48,636 bases of DNA, taken from Planctomycetaceae bacterium (GTDB taxonomy: Bacteria > Planctomycetota > Planctomycetia > Planctomycetales > Planctomycetaceae). Position numbers and translations under genes: made by a program. Below, in pieces: positions 34,292 through 42,744 of the stretch. The stretch covers positions 1 through 48,636 of the forward strand of contig WFTL01000060.1 in NCBI GenBank assembly GCA_015485495.1, given 5' to 3'. Numbering within the stretch: the stretch's first letter is position 1; each line of letters opens with the position of its first letter. The notes beneath the pieces are model-generated. The model did no database searches. It saw only the letters and a list, made by a program, of their open reading frames with translations, and had not been told where the DNA came from.

Positions 34292-36304
34292 TCATCGGCG
34301 CCAGCCGGCTGTGGACACGGGAGGTCCGCTGCGGGCGCCCGGCTTTCTGCGGAACAGGGCATTGAACCGATCTGCCAGTCCTGGTTTTTTCGTTTCCGGA
34401 TTCCACGACGTCTCCGGAACCGGTGGCAGTGGAGACTGCGGTGTGGAACTCGGAGGGTCTGTCTGAGGTGTCGGAGACGACGGAACCGTATTCGGATGTC
34501 GGGGGGGCGGAGCCATCTGATGCGGCAGGGAACCGGGCGGCGGCAGTTGAGAGGCCGGCTGCGACATGGGAGTCGGCAGGGGAGAGCCCACCATGGTTCC
34601 GGCGACTGCAGGCTGGAACCCGGGACCGTTGACCGGCGGATTGTACAGGCTGTAACCCTGCGGGATCCCCATGGTGCTGCCGGAACCGAGCGGCTGAGTC
34701 TGATAGACATTCTGATCCGGGGTTCCTTCGGTCCGGGCGTATTTCCAGAGATCGTGATCGTTCGGGTGCGTCACTTCGAATCCGGGCACCGGCGGGACTT
34801 CATCCGGTTCCATCGGATGGACGATTTCCGGCGTCACCAGGATGAGCAGTTCTGTATCGCCTTCCTGGGAGTTTTTGGAGTGGAACAGATGCGGGCCGAG
34901 GACGGGAATGGATCCCAGCAGCGGGATGCGGCTGATCGACGTGGTCGTCTGGCGGGAAATCAGACCGCCGATGGCCAGTGTCTGTCCTTCCCGCAGTTCC
35001 ACGGTGGTCTGGACACGTTTGGAGTTCGTACCGGGGATGCCGTTGACCGTATTGGCTGCGTTGATGTCACTGTGTTCGGCCTGCACCTGCAGACGCACCA
35101 GATCGCGGTCCAGAACGGTCGGTGTAACGATCATGCTGGTTCCGATTCCCCGGAAGGTGGTGTTCTGTCCGCCTCCCAGACCGATGATCGTGGGGACGGC
35201 GAACTCCCCGCCGCCGAGCAGACTGGCCGGATGACCGCTCAGCGTGGTCACCCGGGGTTCTGAAATGAGTTTGATGGTTCCGTTGGTGGCCAGCCAGCGG
35301 ATGATCGACTGGATGTCGCCGTTTTCGTAGACGCCGCCGATCGTGGCGCCCGCGGTCGCGGCACCGAGAGTCGTGCTGATGACGTGGCGACCGTTATTGA
35401 AAGCAGCGCTCAGGTCGATGTTGGCTTCCCGGGCCTGTGAACGGTTCAGTTCGGCGATCACGACCCGCAGGGTGACGTTGAAGGTTCCGGGAATCGAAAG
35501 GTCGTTGACCACGATGTCGTTCAGCCCGCCTCCGATCGCTCCGAACTGCTGGTTGTTGATTCCGTTGATTCCGCCGACGGTGCCGATCCCGGTGGCCAGT
35601 CCGACCTGACCGTAGAGATCTCCGTAGCGGCCGTACGATCGAATGACTTCGGTCCGGACGATCTGCAGAATCTGATCCGCTTCTTTGGCATCGTAGGCCT
35701 GTCCGCGGACATGCACCTGCAGTCCGACCGGTGTCAGGTAGACATTCGAATTCGGGAACATGACGGCCAGACGCCGTTCCAGACGTCCGAAGTCGATCCG
35801 CCGCTGCTCTTCGACATTTTCGTCCCGGATGACGGTGACCTCATAGATCTGCGGCGTTTCTTCTCCTTCGAACCAGAGCATCAGATTGGTGGTTCCCAGT
35901 TCCATTCCGATCACGGCCACTTCGGTCGGGCTGTACTGCACGTGATTGACGATCTCGGAATCCGTGACGGCAATCCGGCGAATCCGGCGGTTCGTCAGAA
36001 TGAGCCGACTGTGCCGGCGGGCCACATTCAGCCGGTACTGGGATTCCATGATGCGTTCGACATGCGGGCTGTGTGCCGCGTCCACGTGTCCTGTGAATTC
36101 GTCGGGATTCGCGGTGATCGGAAACGGAGCCGGCTGGGCGGCAGAAAAGCCGCCGGCATCCGGAACCGGTGCGGGCTGCTGCGCGGGCAGTTCCGGGGCC
36201 AGCGCGGCGGCAGCAGCCAGTCCGAGACAGCAGCGCGCCCACATTGCCGCAGCACGCCTGAACCGGCAGAAAGTTCTGCCCTGACCGAAAACGTCGGCTG
36301 ACAT
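34292..36304 (-). CDS. Type II/III (CpaC/RcpA-like) secretin
   Basis: 670 aa from the ATG at 36304, with AAGGAG about 10 bases upstream. Signal peptide at about 17-41. Residues ~88-160 are the pilus-type N-terminal domain (SRLILTNRRIRRIAVTDSEI, EVAVIGMELGTTNLMLWF), 165-225 a BON-like domain (GLQVHVRGQAYDAKEADQIL), and 275-495 the secretin channel (NVTLRVVIAELNRSQAREAN, the IPLLGSIPVLG motif at 460-470, LLILVTPEIVHPME). A Pro-rich extension and a basic end follow (500-670). This order matches outer-membrane secretins of Flp/Tad pili. The other Tad genes (ATPase, TadB/C, prepilin) are not in the window. Confidence 0.92.
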   Translation of the reverse strand: MSADVFGQGRTFCRFRRAAAMWARCCLGLAAAAALAPELPAQQPAPVPDAGGFSAAQPAPFPITANPDEFTGHVDAAHSPHVERIMESQYRLNVARRHSRLILTNRRIRRIAVTDSEIVNHVQYSPTEVAVIGMELGTTNLMLWFEGEETPQIYEVTVIRDENVEEQRRIDFGRLERRLAVMFPNSNVYLTPVGLQVHVRGQAYDAKEADQILQIVRTEVIRSYGRYGDLYGQVGLATGIGTVGGINGINNQQFGAIGGGLNDIVVNDLSIPGTFNVTLRVVIAELNRSQAREANIDLSAAFNNGRHVISTTLGAATAGATIGGVYENGDIQSIIRWLATNGTIKLISEPRVTTLSGHPASLLGGGEFAVPTIIGLGGGQNTTFRGIGTSMIVTPTVLDRDLVRLQVQAEHSDINAANTVNGIPGTNSKRVQTTVELREGQTLAIGGLISRQTTTSISRIPLLGSIPVLGPHLFHSKNSQEGDTELLILVTPEIVHPMEPDEVPPVPGFEVTHPNDHDLWKYARTEGTPDQNVYQTQPLGSGSTMGIPQGYSLYNPPVNGPGFQPAVAGTMVGSPLPTPMSQPASQLPPPGSLPHQMAPPPRHPNTVPSSPTPQTDPPSSTPQSPLPPVPETSWNPETKKPGLADRFNALFRRKPGARSGPPVSTAGWRR

Positions 36305-36770
36305 ATCGAAGCTGCTCCTTCCCTGTCGCATCTTCGAGACGGCGCCGGGGCGGCCTGCCGTCGCGGTAACAGTCGTCCATGCAGTCGCTGTGCAGGTCCG
36401 TCTGAGCGGCGCGGACACAGAAAGCATGGCGGTGCAGAATGCACCGATGCATGGCTTATCGTCGACCCGGTTTGCAGGACTTATCGCGAGGAACCGCAAA
36501 CACCGGTCATCTGGAAAAATCCGACTGTCCCTGGTCCGGTCAGCCAGGCTGTACCGGTTACAGAAACAGGGAATCGTGGTGCCTGGTTCATACCGGCAGT
36601 TTTTGCCGATGCCTCACGGCAGGCCGGACACTCGGCTGACGGTCCTGCCGGAACGTGCAGCCGGAAGGCCGTCCGGATGGCGGAAGGCGGTTCCGTCCGC
36701 CGCCGGTGCCGGAACCGGCTGGCTGCGAGCACAGTGGTGGTGCGGACGTTTGCCGCTTTCGCATGCGGAT
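36305..36770. promoter_or_regulatory. Leader region upstream of the secretin
   Basis: 466 bp between the small secreted gene (ends 36771) and the secretin start, both minus strand. Long open frames on the plus strand cross it but have no protein-like composition. It holds a hairpin, GGTGCA-GAA-TGCACC at 36431-36445, flanked by direct repeats GCATGGC at 36424-36430 and 36449-36455, about 125-150 bp upstream of the secretin start. No clear terminator for the upstream gene. Confidence 0.35.
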
Positions 36771-37085
36771 TCACCAGATGATCGTTACGTTGGCGGATGC
36801 GGGGCCGGGATGGGCCCACGGTCGTCGGTAACTGTGATACGGATAGCGGGCGTGCAGTCCGCCGCCATCCATCCGCGGCAGACCTTCGTATCCGGTGTAT
36901 CCGCCGACGTGATGCATGCCGTACACAGCAGCCAGCCCGGCCGGTCCGCAGCAGCCCGGTGCTGCGACCACAGGATACGCACAGCTACAGTCGTCATGGC
37001 AGCCGATCAGACAGCCGCCGGAAGCCGGGGAACAGGTCAAAGACAGCGCAGCCAGGGACAGGATCGCGCGGAACGCTCGAGTCAT
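36771..37085 (-). CDS. Small secreted Cys/Gly/Tyr-rich protein
   Basis: 104 aa from the ATG at 37085, with GAGGA 8 bases ahead. A signal peptide (AFRAILSLAALSLTCSPASG) precedes a mature part with six cysteines in its first 25 residues or so (CLIGCHDDCSCAYP, APGCCGP) and a Gly/Tyr/His-rich end (GGYTGYEGLPRMDGGG). Cys clustering suggests disulfides or metal binding in the envelope. I recognise no family. A GAA/GAAG-rich tract lies just upstream in its leader. Confidence 0.65.
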   Translation of the reverse strand: MTRAFRAILSLAALSLTCSPASGGCLIGCHDDCSCAYPVVAAPGCCGPAGLAAVYGMHHVGGYTGYEGLPRMDGGGLHARYPYHSYRRPWAHPGPASANVTIIW

Positions 37086-37468
37086 GGATCGGTCCTCACA
37101 AAAACCAAACGCGAAGCGAAGAAGAAGAAGAAGAGGGGCAGCGGCTTTTCGAAACCGCTCGCCAGAGGCTCTGCCGTTATCCATACCCGGTTTCCCGCGG
37201 CTTCGCCTGTCCCAAATGGGCCATTCGGACAGTCGTTAAAATTTATCGGTCAGGACATCAGGGCCAGGAGATCGACGTGGAATCGCGCGAAGCGGCCGTT
37301 TTTTCAGCTTTGCACGAAGACGCCGGTCGTGCGGGCCGATACGACAGATGACCGGCTGTGGCGGCCATCGTTTCGCCGGCCGTATGGACGGATTGATGCG
37401 ACGTGCGTTCGAAGTCGGTTGTCGGTGGTGCCGGTGCTGTCGCGCCGGCGTTTTCAGGAGGAGTTCCC
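37086..37468. promoter_or_regulatory. Divergent region between two small secreted protein genes
   Basis: 383 bp without a convincing gene. A GAAGAAGAAGAAGAAG-type triplet tract occurs around 37115-37135. A hairpin AGCGG/CCGCT lies at 37140-37159. A TTAAAATTTAT stretch around 37236-37246 is unusually AT-rich for this DNA and could hold a -10 (TAAAAT) for the rightward gene, with a long leader. Nothing firmer can be said. Confidence 0.3.
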
Positions 37469-37984
37469 ATGCGTCGTTCTCTGCTTGTTCTGGCCGTGTT
37501 CGGGACCGGTCTGCCATGGACCTGCGCTCAGGAATCCGGTCTGCCGGGAACGCCCGTCGGCATGCCGGGAATCATGTATTCGGGAGTGATCGCCGGCGGA
37601 ACCGGAGAACAGCTTTACCCGTTCGACCGGCAGGATCCCTGGCTGCACGGCTACTTTCAGCGAATCCCTGCCTGGGGAGGCTACAGCAGTTTTCGTCCCT
37701 ACAACTATCGCCATGTGCTGTCTCAGCGGCAGATCGCCACAAGTGTCTGGGGGGCTGATCCGGGTCACCCGTATTCTCAGCAGTTCTGGAACCGTTACCG
37801 GGCAGACTATCTGAACGGAAATCTGCATTACCGGGGGGCAGCCCGTACCGTGGATTCCGGCGTGAACCCGGTGAGCTTTCAGACGCAGCAGGCTGTGTCA
37901 CCGACGGTGCCGCCGAAATCTCCGCCTGCTGCCGAACGTCCGATTCACATTTATCCGGCGGGCACTCCGGTTCGCGGGAACTGA
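37469..37984 (+). CDS. Small secreted protein of unknown function
   Basis: 171 aa. The ATG at 37469 has an excellent AGGAGGAG about 6 bases upstream. A signal peptide (RRSLLVLAVFGTGLPWTCAQ) is followed by a Gly/Pro/Tyr/Trp-rich mature region with aromatic phrases such as DPWLHGYFQRIPAWGGYSSF and SQQFWNRYRADYLNGNLHY, and a Pro-rich end. No known family recognised. It ends 50 bp before a strong terminator, so it is probably monocistronic. Confidence 0.8.
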   Translation: MRRSLLVLAVFGTGLPWTCAQESGLPGTPVGMPGIMYSGVIAGGTGEQLYPFDRQDPWLHGYFQRIPAWGGYSSFRPYNYRHVLSQRQIATSVWGADPGHPYSQQFWNRYRADYLNGNLHYRGAARTVDSGVNPVSFQTQQAVSPTVPPKSPPAAERPIHIYPAGTPVRGN

Positions 37985-37999
37985 TATCCCAGCGCACTG

Positions 38000-38021
38000 C
38001 CGGTCTCCGTCTGGAGACCGG
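38000..38021. other. Perfect 9-bp hairpin downstream of the 37469 gene
   Basis: CCGGTCTCC and GGAGACCGG pair perfectly around a 4-base loop. No T-run follows. It lies just upstream of the terminator at 38035 and may protect the mRNA end or act with it. Confidence 0.5.
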
Positions 38022-38034
38022 TCCTTCCCTCCGA

Positions 38035-38066
38035 CCCTGCTTCCGGAAACGGCAGCAGGGTTTTTT
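38035..38066 (+). terminator. Rho-independent terminator
   Basis: The stem CCCTGCT (38035-38041) pairs with AGCAGGG (38054-38060), followed at once by six T. It ends the 37469 transcript and separates it from the FAH-family gene. Confidence 0.85.
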
Positions 38067-38352
38067 CGTGGGAGGTGCGCTGCGAAACATGTCGGGACGG
38101 AATCCGGGGACGGGCCATCGGAAACGGCCACAAAGTTGTCAACGCGGCAGCATGAGGACACGGTGTCAGCGCCGGACTGTGGCACGACAGGGCTGTGTCA
38201 TCACAGGGAAACACGGGATTCGTCACAGCCCGGCGGTGGAACCACGGGAAACGGACTGTCATTCTGTGCGGGATCGTGCGGAGGCCGGTGCCTGAATCGG
38301 AAGGGACACAACGGCCGGCGACAGAACACGGAAAACGAAAGCGAAAACGCAG
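38067..38352. promoter_or_regulatory. Leader of the FAH/glycosyltransferase operon
   Basis: About 286 bp after the terminator with no convincing gene. It should hold the promoter for the gene at 38353. I see no clear -35/-10 pair; the last 40 bases are purine-rich (GAAAACGAAAGCG-like). Confidence 0.3.
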
Positions 38353-39162
38353 ATGAAGATCGTGAGATATGAACAGCCGGACGGAACCATGGTGCAGGCT
38401 GTGCGGCACGACGACGGTTCGGCCACCCGGATCGAAGGGGATCTGTACGGCGAATGGACCGACACCGGCGTGCCTGTGGACGGCCGTCTGCTGGCTCCCG
38501 TGCATCCGGTCGACATCCTGTGCATTGGCCTGAACTATCGGCATCACGCTGAGGAAAGCGGGGCTCCGATTCCGAAGTACCCTGTCCTGTTCATGAAGAA
38601 CAGTGCGGCCGTCCAGCACCCCGGGGAGCCTGTGGTTCTGCCGCGCCGGCTGCGCAGCGATCAGGTGGACTACGAATGCGAACTGGCTGTCGTGATCGGA
38701 AAACCGTGTCACAACGTATCGCGGGACCAGGCGCTGGATTTCGTTCTGGGGTACACCTGTGCCAATGATGTCAGCGCCCGCGACTGGCAGAAAGATTTCG
38801 GAGGCAGCCAGTGGTGCCGTGGCAAAACGTTCGCCACGTTCTGTCCGCTGGGGCCGTGTCTGGTCACGCCCGATGAGATTCCCGATCCGAACGCTCTGAA
38901 GATCAAAACGATTCTCAACGGCCAGGTCATGCAGGACTGGAACACGAATGATATGATTTTCGATGTTCCGACACTGATCGAATTTCTGAGCGGCAGCACG
39001 ATTCTTGCTCCCGGAACCGTCATCCTGACGGGGACGCCTCATGGTGTCGGCATGGCGCGGCAACCCCCCGTTTTTCTCCAGGATGGCGACACCGTGTCCA
39101 TCGAAATCGAACGGATCGGCACGCTGACCAGTCCGGTCATCGAAGAGTCGGTGACCGGATGA
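38353..39162 (+). CDS. Fumarylacetoacetate hydrolase family protein
   Basis: 269 aa, normal for the single-domain FAH family. Landmarks: [20 protein letters not shown] near residue 55, [20 protein letters not shown], the metal-binding [17 protein letters not shown] (the ExE pair), [14 protein letters not shown] with the third metal-binding Asp, [12 protein letters not shown], and the closing LTGTPHGVG. These enzymes bind Mg2+ or Mn2+ and cleave, hydrate or decarboxylate 2-oxo/1,3-dicarbonyl acids, often in aromatic catabolism; the precise substrate cannot be told from sequence. Its stop overlaps the next start (ATGA), so the two are coupled although their functions seem unrelated. Confidence 0.92.
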   Translation: MKIVRYEQPDGTMVQAVRHDDGSATRIEGDLYGEWTDTGVPVDGRLLAPVHPVDILCIGLNYRHHAEESGAPIPKYPVLFMKNSAAVQHPGEPVVLPRRLRSDQVDYECELAVVIGKPCHNVSRDQALDFVLGYTCANDVSARDWQKDFGGSQWCRGKTFATFCPLGPCLVTPDEIPDPNALKIKTILNGQVMQDWNTNDMIFDVPTLIEFLSGSTILAPGTVILTGTPHGVGMARQPPVFLQDGDTVSIEIERIGTLTSPVIEESVTG

Positions 39163-40154
39163 TTTCAGGAGATTCGCCGGTGCTGAGCATCATTGTTCCG
39201 GTTCTCAATGAGCAGGACAGCCTGGATCGGCTGTGGTCGGAAATTCAGGAAACGGCGGATTCTGCCGTGGACCGGTACGAAGTGATCTTCATCGACGACG
39301 GGTCGACGGATGCGTCGTGGAATACCATCTGTCGGCTGTCCGAATCGGATGCACGGGTATCGGGAATTCGACTGCGGCGTAATTTCGGCAAAGCAGCCGC
39401 TCTGACAGCCGGGATGGAAGCCGCTTCGGGCGACCTGATTCTGATGATGGATGCCGATCTCCAGGACGATCCGGCGGAAATCCCGTCGTTCCTGGGACAG
39501 ATTCACGACGGCTACGATGTGGTCAACGGCTGGAAACAGCGGCGGCAGGATCCCTGGCACAAGGTGTATCCGAGCCGCGTGTTCAACTGGATGGTCAGTC
39601 GGCTGACGGGGCTGCACCTGCACGACCACAACTGCGGGCTCAAACTGTTTCGATCGGAAGTGGCTCGGGAAATTCGCATCTACGGGGAGCTGCATCGTTT
39701 CATCCCGGTGCTGGCTTTTGCCCGGGGGTTTCGGGTGACGGAACTGCCCGTTCATCATCGGCCCCGCCGATATGGCCATTCGAAATACGGCATGCGGCGC
39801 TTTGTTCGCGGTCTTCTGGATCTGGTCACCGTCACGTTTCTGATCAGCTTCGGCCGGCGACCGCAGCATGCTCTGGGAGCAGCCGGGCTGCTGTTCCTGG
39901 CTGTCGGACTTCTGGGGCTGGCGTGGCTGAGTGTTCTGTGGATTCTGATGAACGTGGTCGGACTGCTGCCGCCGGAACCGATCGGAAACCGGCCTCTGCT
40001 GGCCTACAGCGTGGCTGCCGCGCTGCTGGGCGGGCAGGCGCTGTCTCTGGGACTGCTGGCTGAACTCATTGTGGCCTACAGCGATCGGGCCCAGGATTCG
40101 TACAGCGTTCGCGAAACCTGCGGACGGGCCGATCCCGGCGAACCGGAATGCTGA
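39159..40154 (+). CDS. Family 2 glycosyltransferase, polyprenyl-phosphate sugar synthase type
   Basis: 331 aa. The GT-A domain has VPVLNEQDS, the nucleotide-binding [11 protein letters not shown] (41-51), [20 protein letters not shown] and the metal-binding MDADLQDDP (97-105). [15 protein letters not shown] is typical of DPM1/GtrB-like enzymes. Two C-terminal membrane spans follow (about 245-272 and 285-310). This architecture charges undecaprenyl phosphate with a sugar from a nucleotide sugar. It starts inside the FAH stop (ATGA). The convergent gene at 40267 is a PMT-like membrane transferase that could use such a lipid-linked sugar. Confidence 0.92.
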   Translation: MISGDSPVLSIIVPVLNEQDSLDRLWSEIQETADSAVDRYEVIFIDDGSTDASWNTICRLSESDARVSGIRLRRNFGKAAALTAGMEAASGDLILMMDADLQDDPAEIPSFLGQIHDGYDVVNGWKQRRQDPWHKVYPSRVFNWMVSRLTGLHLHDHNCGLKLFRSEVAREIRIYGELHRFIPVLAFARGFRVTELPVHHRPRRYGHSKYGMRRFVRGLLDLVTVTFLISFGRRPQHALGAAGLLFLAVGLLGLAWLSVLWILMNVVGLLPPEPIGNRPLLAYSVAAALLGGQALSLGLLAELIVAYSDRAQDSYSVRETCGRADPGEPEC

Positions 40155-40266
40155 TCGGTCGGTTCCGGCCGGTCGTGAACACGGCGGCCGGCTGTCAACG
40201 GTGCGATCGGTCGAATCGGAAAGCGGCGGCGCACGGGCGATGGCCAGGACATCTGCCGGAATCCCG

Positions 40267-42537
40267 TCAGTCCGATTCGGTGCCCGACACCGGATCCGGT
40301 GCCGTGATCACTCGGTAGATCCGCACCGGCTGCCAGCGCCGCCGGCCGTCGAAGCCTGCTTCGGTGAGCAGATCTTCAAAACCGTCCCATGTGCTGACAA
40401 CACGGCGGTCCGAGGGCGGCAGATCATCCCAGAGGCCGTGCAGCAGAACCGTGGGTTCGCTGAGGACACCGGAACGAACAAGCTGCCGGAAACGGGCCGG
40501 TGTGACGTAATCACAGTAGCCATAGGATCCCGGGCGGCGGTAACGAAGGATTTCCAGCCAGTTGACGTACACGTGCGTGATGTGCCGCCGGTTCAGTTCG
40601 GCCAGAATGTCCCGGGGCTGTTTCAGACGCCGTTCTGCGGAAGACCGCCGATTGTCTCCAGAGTCGGCGGTCCACTGTTCGAAAAGCGATTCATCGAACA
40701 CGGTGTTGTAGGCCACCGGAATGCGCACATCGAACACTTCGGCTTCACCGACCATCAGAATCCGGTCATCGGGGGACAGGTCGTGGTTGATGGTCTGAAT
40801 GTCGCTGCGGATCGTCAGACGGCGGGCGGCCGTCAGATCCATCAGGCCGATCTGAAACCCGGGCAGACCGGTGCGCCAGACCTGAAGATTGAACAGTGTG
40901 CCGAGCAGCACCGTGAACAGGACGAATCGCTGCCAGCGTCTGTTCGGGAACAGAGACCATGCGGCACCGGCCAGAATGGCGAGCACGGGGATGACGGGGA
41001 TCCAGAACCGGTCGATGCGATGCGTCAGCGCCCACCAGGTGATCAGCATCCACGCCACCATACTCCACAGCCGCCGCATCTGAGACGAACGGCGCAGATG
41101 CAGCAGCGTGGGAACTGCCAGAGCGAACAGCAGCCCGCTGGTCCAGTCGCTGCCCAGTGCGACACCCGCCAGGTACCGTGGAATGTCGGACGGGTTGTGG
41201 CTGTCGGGAGAGTGAGCCCGCTTCCAGCGAGCATCCAGTTCCGGCGACCAGTCCGTGCCTCCGAAAACGCTGTACAGCAAAGGATACACGGGATTGCCTG
41301 TGTCTTCGCGGTTCCGTTCCAGCCACAGACCCACTGCCAGAATCACACCAGCCATGCAGATCAGGGCAGCGGTGAGGGAGTGTCGGAACCCGCGGGGGCC
41401 CGGCAGCAGAAACCAGGCGGTGACCGGGACGACGACGAACACCAGACCGGGGTACTTGGCGGCCATGGCACTGCCGGCCAGAAACCCGGTCTGCAGCACG
41501 AGAATCCCGGATCGTTCCCCGTCCGGTCGGGACACCGCGATCGAACCGCACAGGACGGCGGCTGTCAGATAAAACGTGACGGCTCCTTCGGCATAAGCGA
41601 TCAGGGAAATCCGCAGAGTCCACGGGACGGAAACATAAACGACGGCCGCCAGCAGGCCGGGGACCGTTCCGAACCAGCGCCGTCCCGTGGCGAATACGGC
41701 CGCTGTCGTGAGAAGCTGAAAACAGGCCAGAATCTGTTTTCCGGCCAGAGCGCCGTCGTTCCAGTCGTTCAGCAGGACCATCCCGTTCAGGCTGAGCATC
41801 TCACTGAGAAACGGGAAACTCGTGTAGACGTTGTGTTCCAGAAAGGTGATCTGCCCGGCCTGGTACCATTCCTTCGGCCCCTGCAGGTGGTATTCGCGCA
41901 CGTCGAAGTCGAACGGCGGACAGACGCCATTGACCAGAATCGACAGAACGAACGGAACGGTCAGCGCGATAAGCAGCACTCGGAGGCGGACGGATGCCGG
42001 AGATGCGTCGGGCAGGCAGACCGTTTCAGAAACGCTCGGGTTCTGTGTGCCGCGTCGCGAGCGGAGAACGCCGATCGTCAGAAACGGCACACTGAGCAGT
42101 CCCGGGGCGATCAGCAGCCAGGGATTCAGCCATCCGACGCGGCCGATGGCCAGGGTCCAGAGACTCTGCAGGGACAGACCCGTTCCCGTGCTGAGCACCA
42201 GTCTTTCTGCAGGGCTGCAGAACCTGGCAAGCCCCAGGATCTGTCCTGCAGCGGTTCCGACTGTCCAGCCGGTGGCCAGCACGACAGCAGCAGCCGCAAC
42301 AAAGGGAAGTCTTTGGGGCAGCAGATGCCATCCGAACTCGATGCCGTCGGCCGCGGTGTGACTGAAATCGAACGGGTTGAAAAGAGACGGCAGGTGCGTG
42401 AAGGCCTCCAGCCAGAGCAGCGAGCGGGTGACCTGGGCGTTGTTGTCGGGGGGATAGCTGTAAAACAGCAGCAAAAAGCCGACAATCCACAGGACACAGA
42501 CAGCCCGCCAAAGCGGGTTTCCGGACTGGTCGGTCAC
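40267..42537 (-). CDS. Polytopic membrane glycosyltransferase, PMT/ArnT-like
   Basis: 756 aa from a GTG at 42537. About twelve hydrophobic segments occupy residues 10-560, starting AVCVLWIVGFLLLFYSYPP, and a soluble C-terminal part follows (about 590-756). The first extracytoplasmic loops carry acidic residues typical of GT-C enzymes (for example NGVCPPFDFDVREYHLQGP with the DxREYH pattern, and YTSFPFLSEMLSLNGM). Enzymes of this class move a sugar from polyprenyl phosphate to protein, lipid or polysaccharide on the outer face. The neighbouring GT2 may make its donor. Acceptor unknown. Confidence 0.85.
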   Translation of the reverse strand: MTDQSGNPLWRAVCVLWIVGFLLLFYSYPPDNNAQVTRSLLWLEAFTHLPSLFNPFDFSHTAADGIEFGWHLLPQRLPFVAAAAVVLATGWTVGTAAGQILGLARFCSPAERLVLSTGTGLSLQSLWTLAIGRVGWLNPWLLIAPGLLSVPFLTIGVLRSRRGTQNPSVSETVCLPDASPASVRLRVLLIALTVPFVLSILVNGVCPPFDFDVREYHLQGPKEWYQAGQITFLEHNVYTSFPFLSEMLSLNGMVLLNDWNDGALAGKQILACFQLLTTAAVFATGRRWFGTVPGLLAAVVYVSVPWTLRISLIAYAEGAVTFYLTAAVLCGSIAVSRPDGERSGILVLQTGFLAGSAMAAKYPGLVFVVVPVTAWFLLPGPRGFRHSLTAALICMAGVILAVGLWLERNREDTGNPVYPLLYSVFGGTDWSPELDARWKRAHSPDSHNPSDIPRYLAGVALGSDWTSGLLFALAVPTLLHLRRSSQMRRLWSMVAWMLITWWALTHRIDRFWIPVIPVLAILAGAAWSLFPNRRWQRFVLFTVLLGTLFNLQVWRTGLPGFQIGLMDLTAARRLTIRSDIQTINHDLSPDDRILMVGEAEVFDVRIPVAYNTVFDESLFEQWTADSGDNRRSSAERRLKQPRDILAELNRRHITHVYVNWLEILRYRRPGSYGYCDYVTPARFRQLVRSGVLSEPTVLLHGLWDDLPPSDRRVVSTWDGFEDLLTEAGFDGRRRWQPVRIYRVITAPDPVSGTESD

Positions 42538-42640
42538 TCAGAACGGCTCCGGGAGACAGGGACGGTTTCCGGCAGCATCCGGACGGGCCGGCGCGGATTC
42601 GGCCGGGGACCGGACACGTCCGGGGCGGCCCAGGGTAACA

Positions 42641-42675
42641 CAGAAAACGGCTTCCGGACAGGGTCCGGAAGCCGT
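42641..42675 (-). terminator. Strong leftward terminator of the Cys-rich HEAT gene
   Basis: A perfect 13-bp stem, ACGGCTTCCGGAC (42647-42659) with GTCCGGAAGCCGT (42663-42675), has a 3-base loop. Reading leftward, the minus strand continues TTTCTGTGTT, a T-rich tail. It lies 70 bp after the stop at 42745 and isolates that gene from the membrane glycosyltransferase. Confidence 0.85.
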
Positions 42676-42744
42676 CTGCATTCTGAGTCGCTTCAGCGAG
42701 ACCGCGGAGCATGACAGTCCGATCGATCCCGCAGTCAGGCCGAA

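Noticed and set aside
36390-37589. 399-residue plus-strand frame
   Set aside because: It crosses a gene on the other strand and two intergenic regions, is Arg/Ser-rich and low in hydrophobic order, and overlaps out of frame the better-supported gene at 37469.
40069-42714. 881-residue plus-strand frame
   Set aside because: It is antisense to the membrane glycosyltransferase; composition is Gln/Arg/Gly-rich with no membrane spans or motifs.
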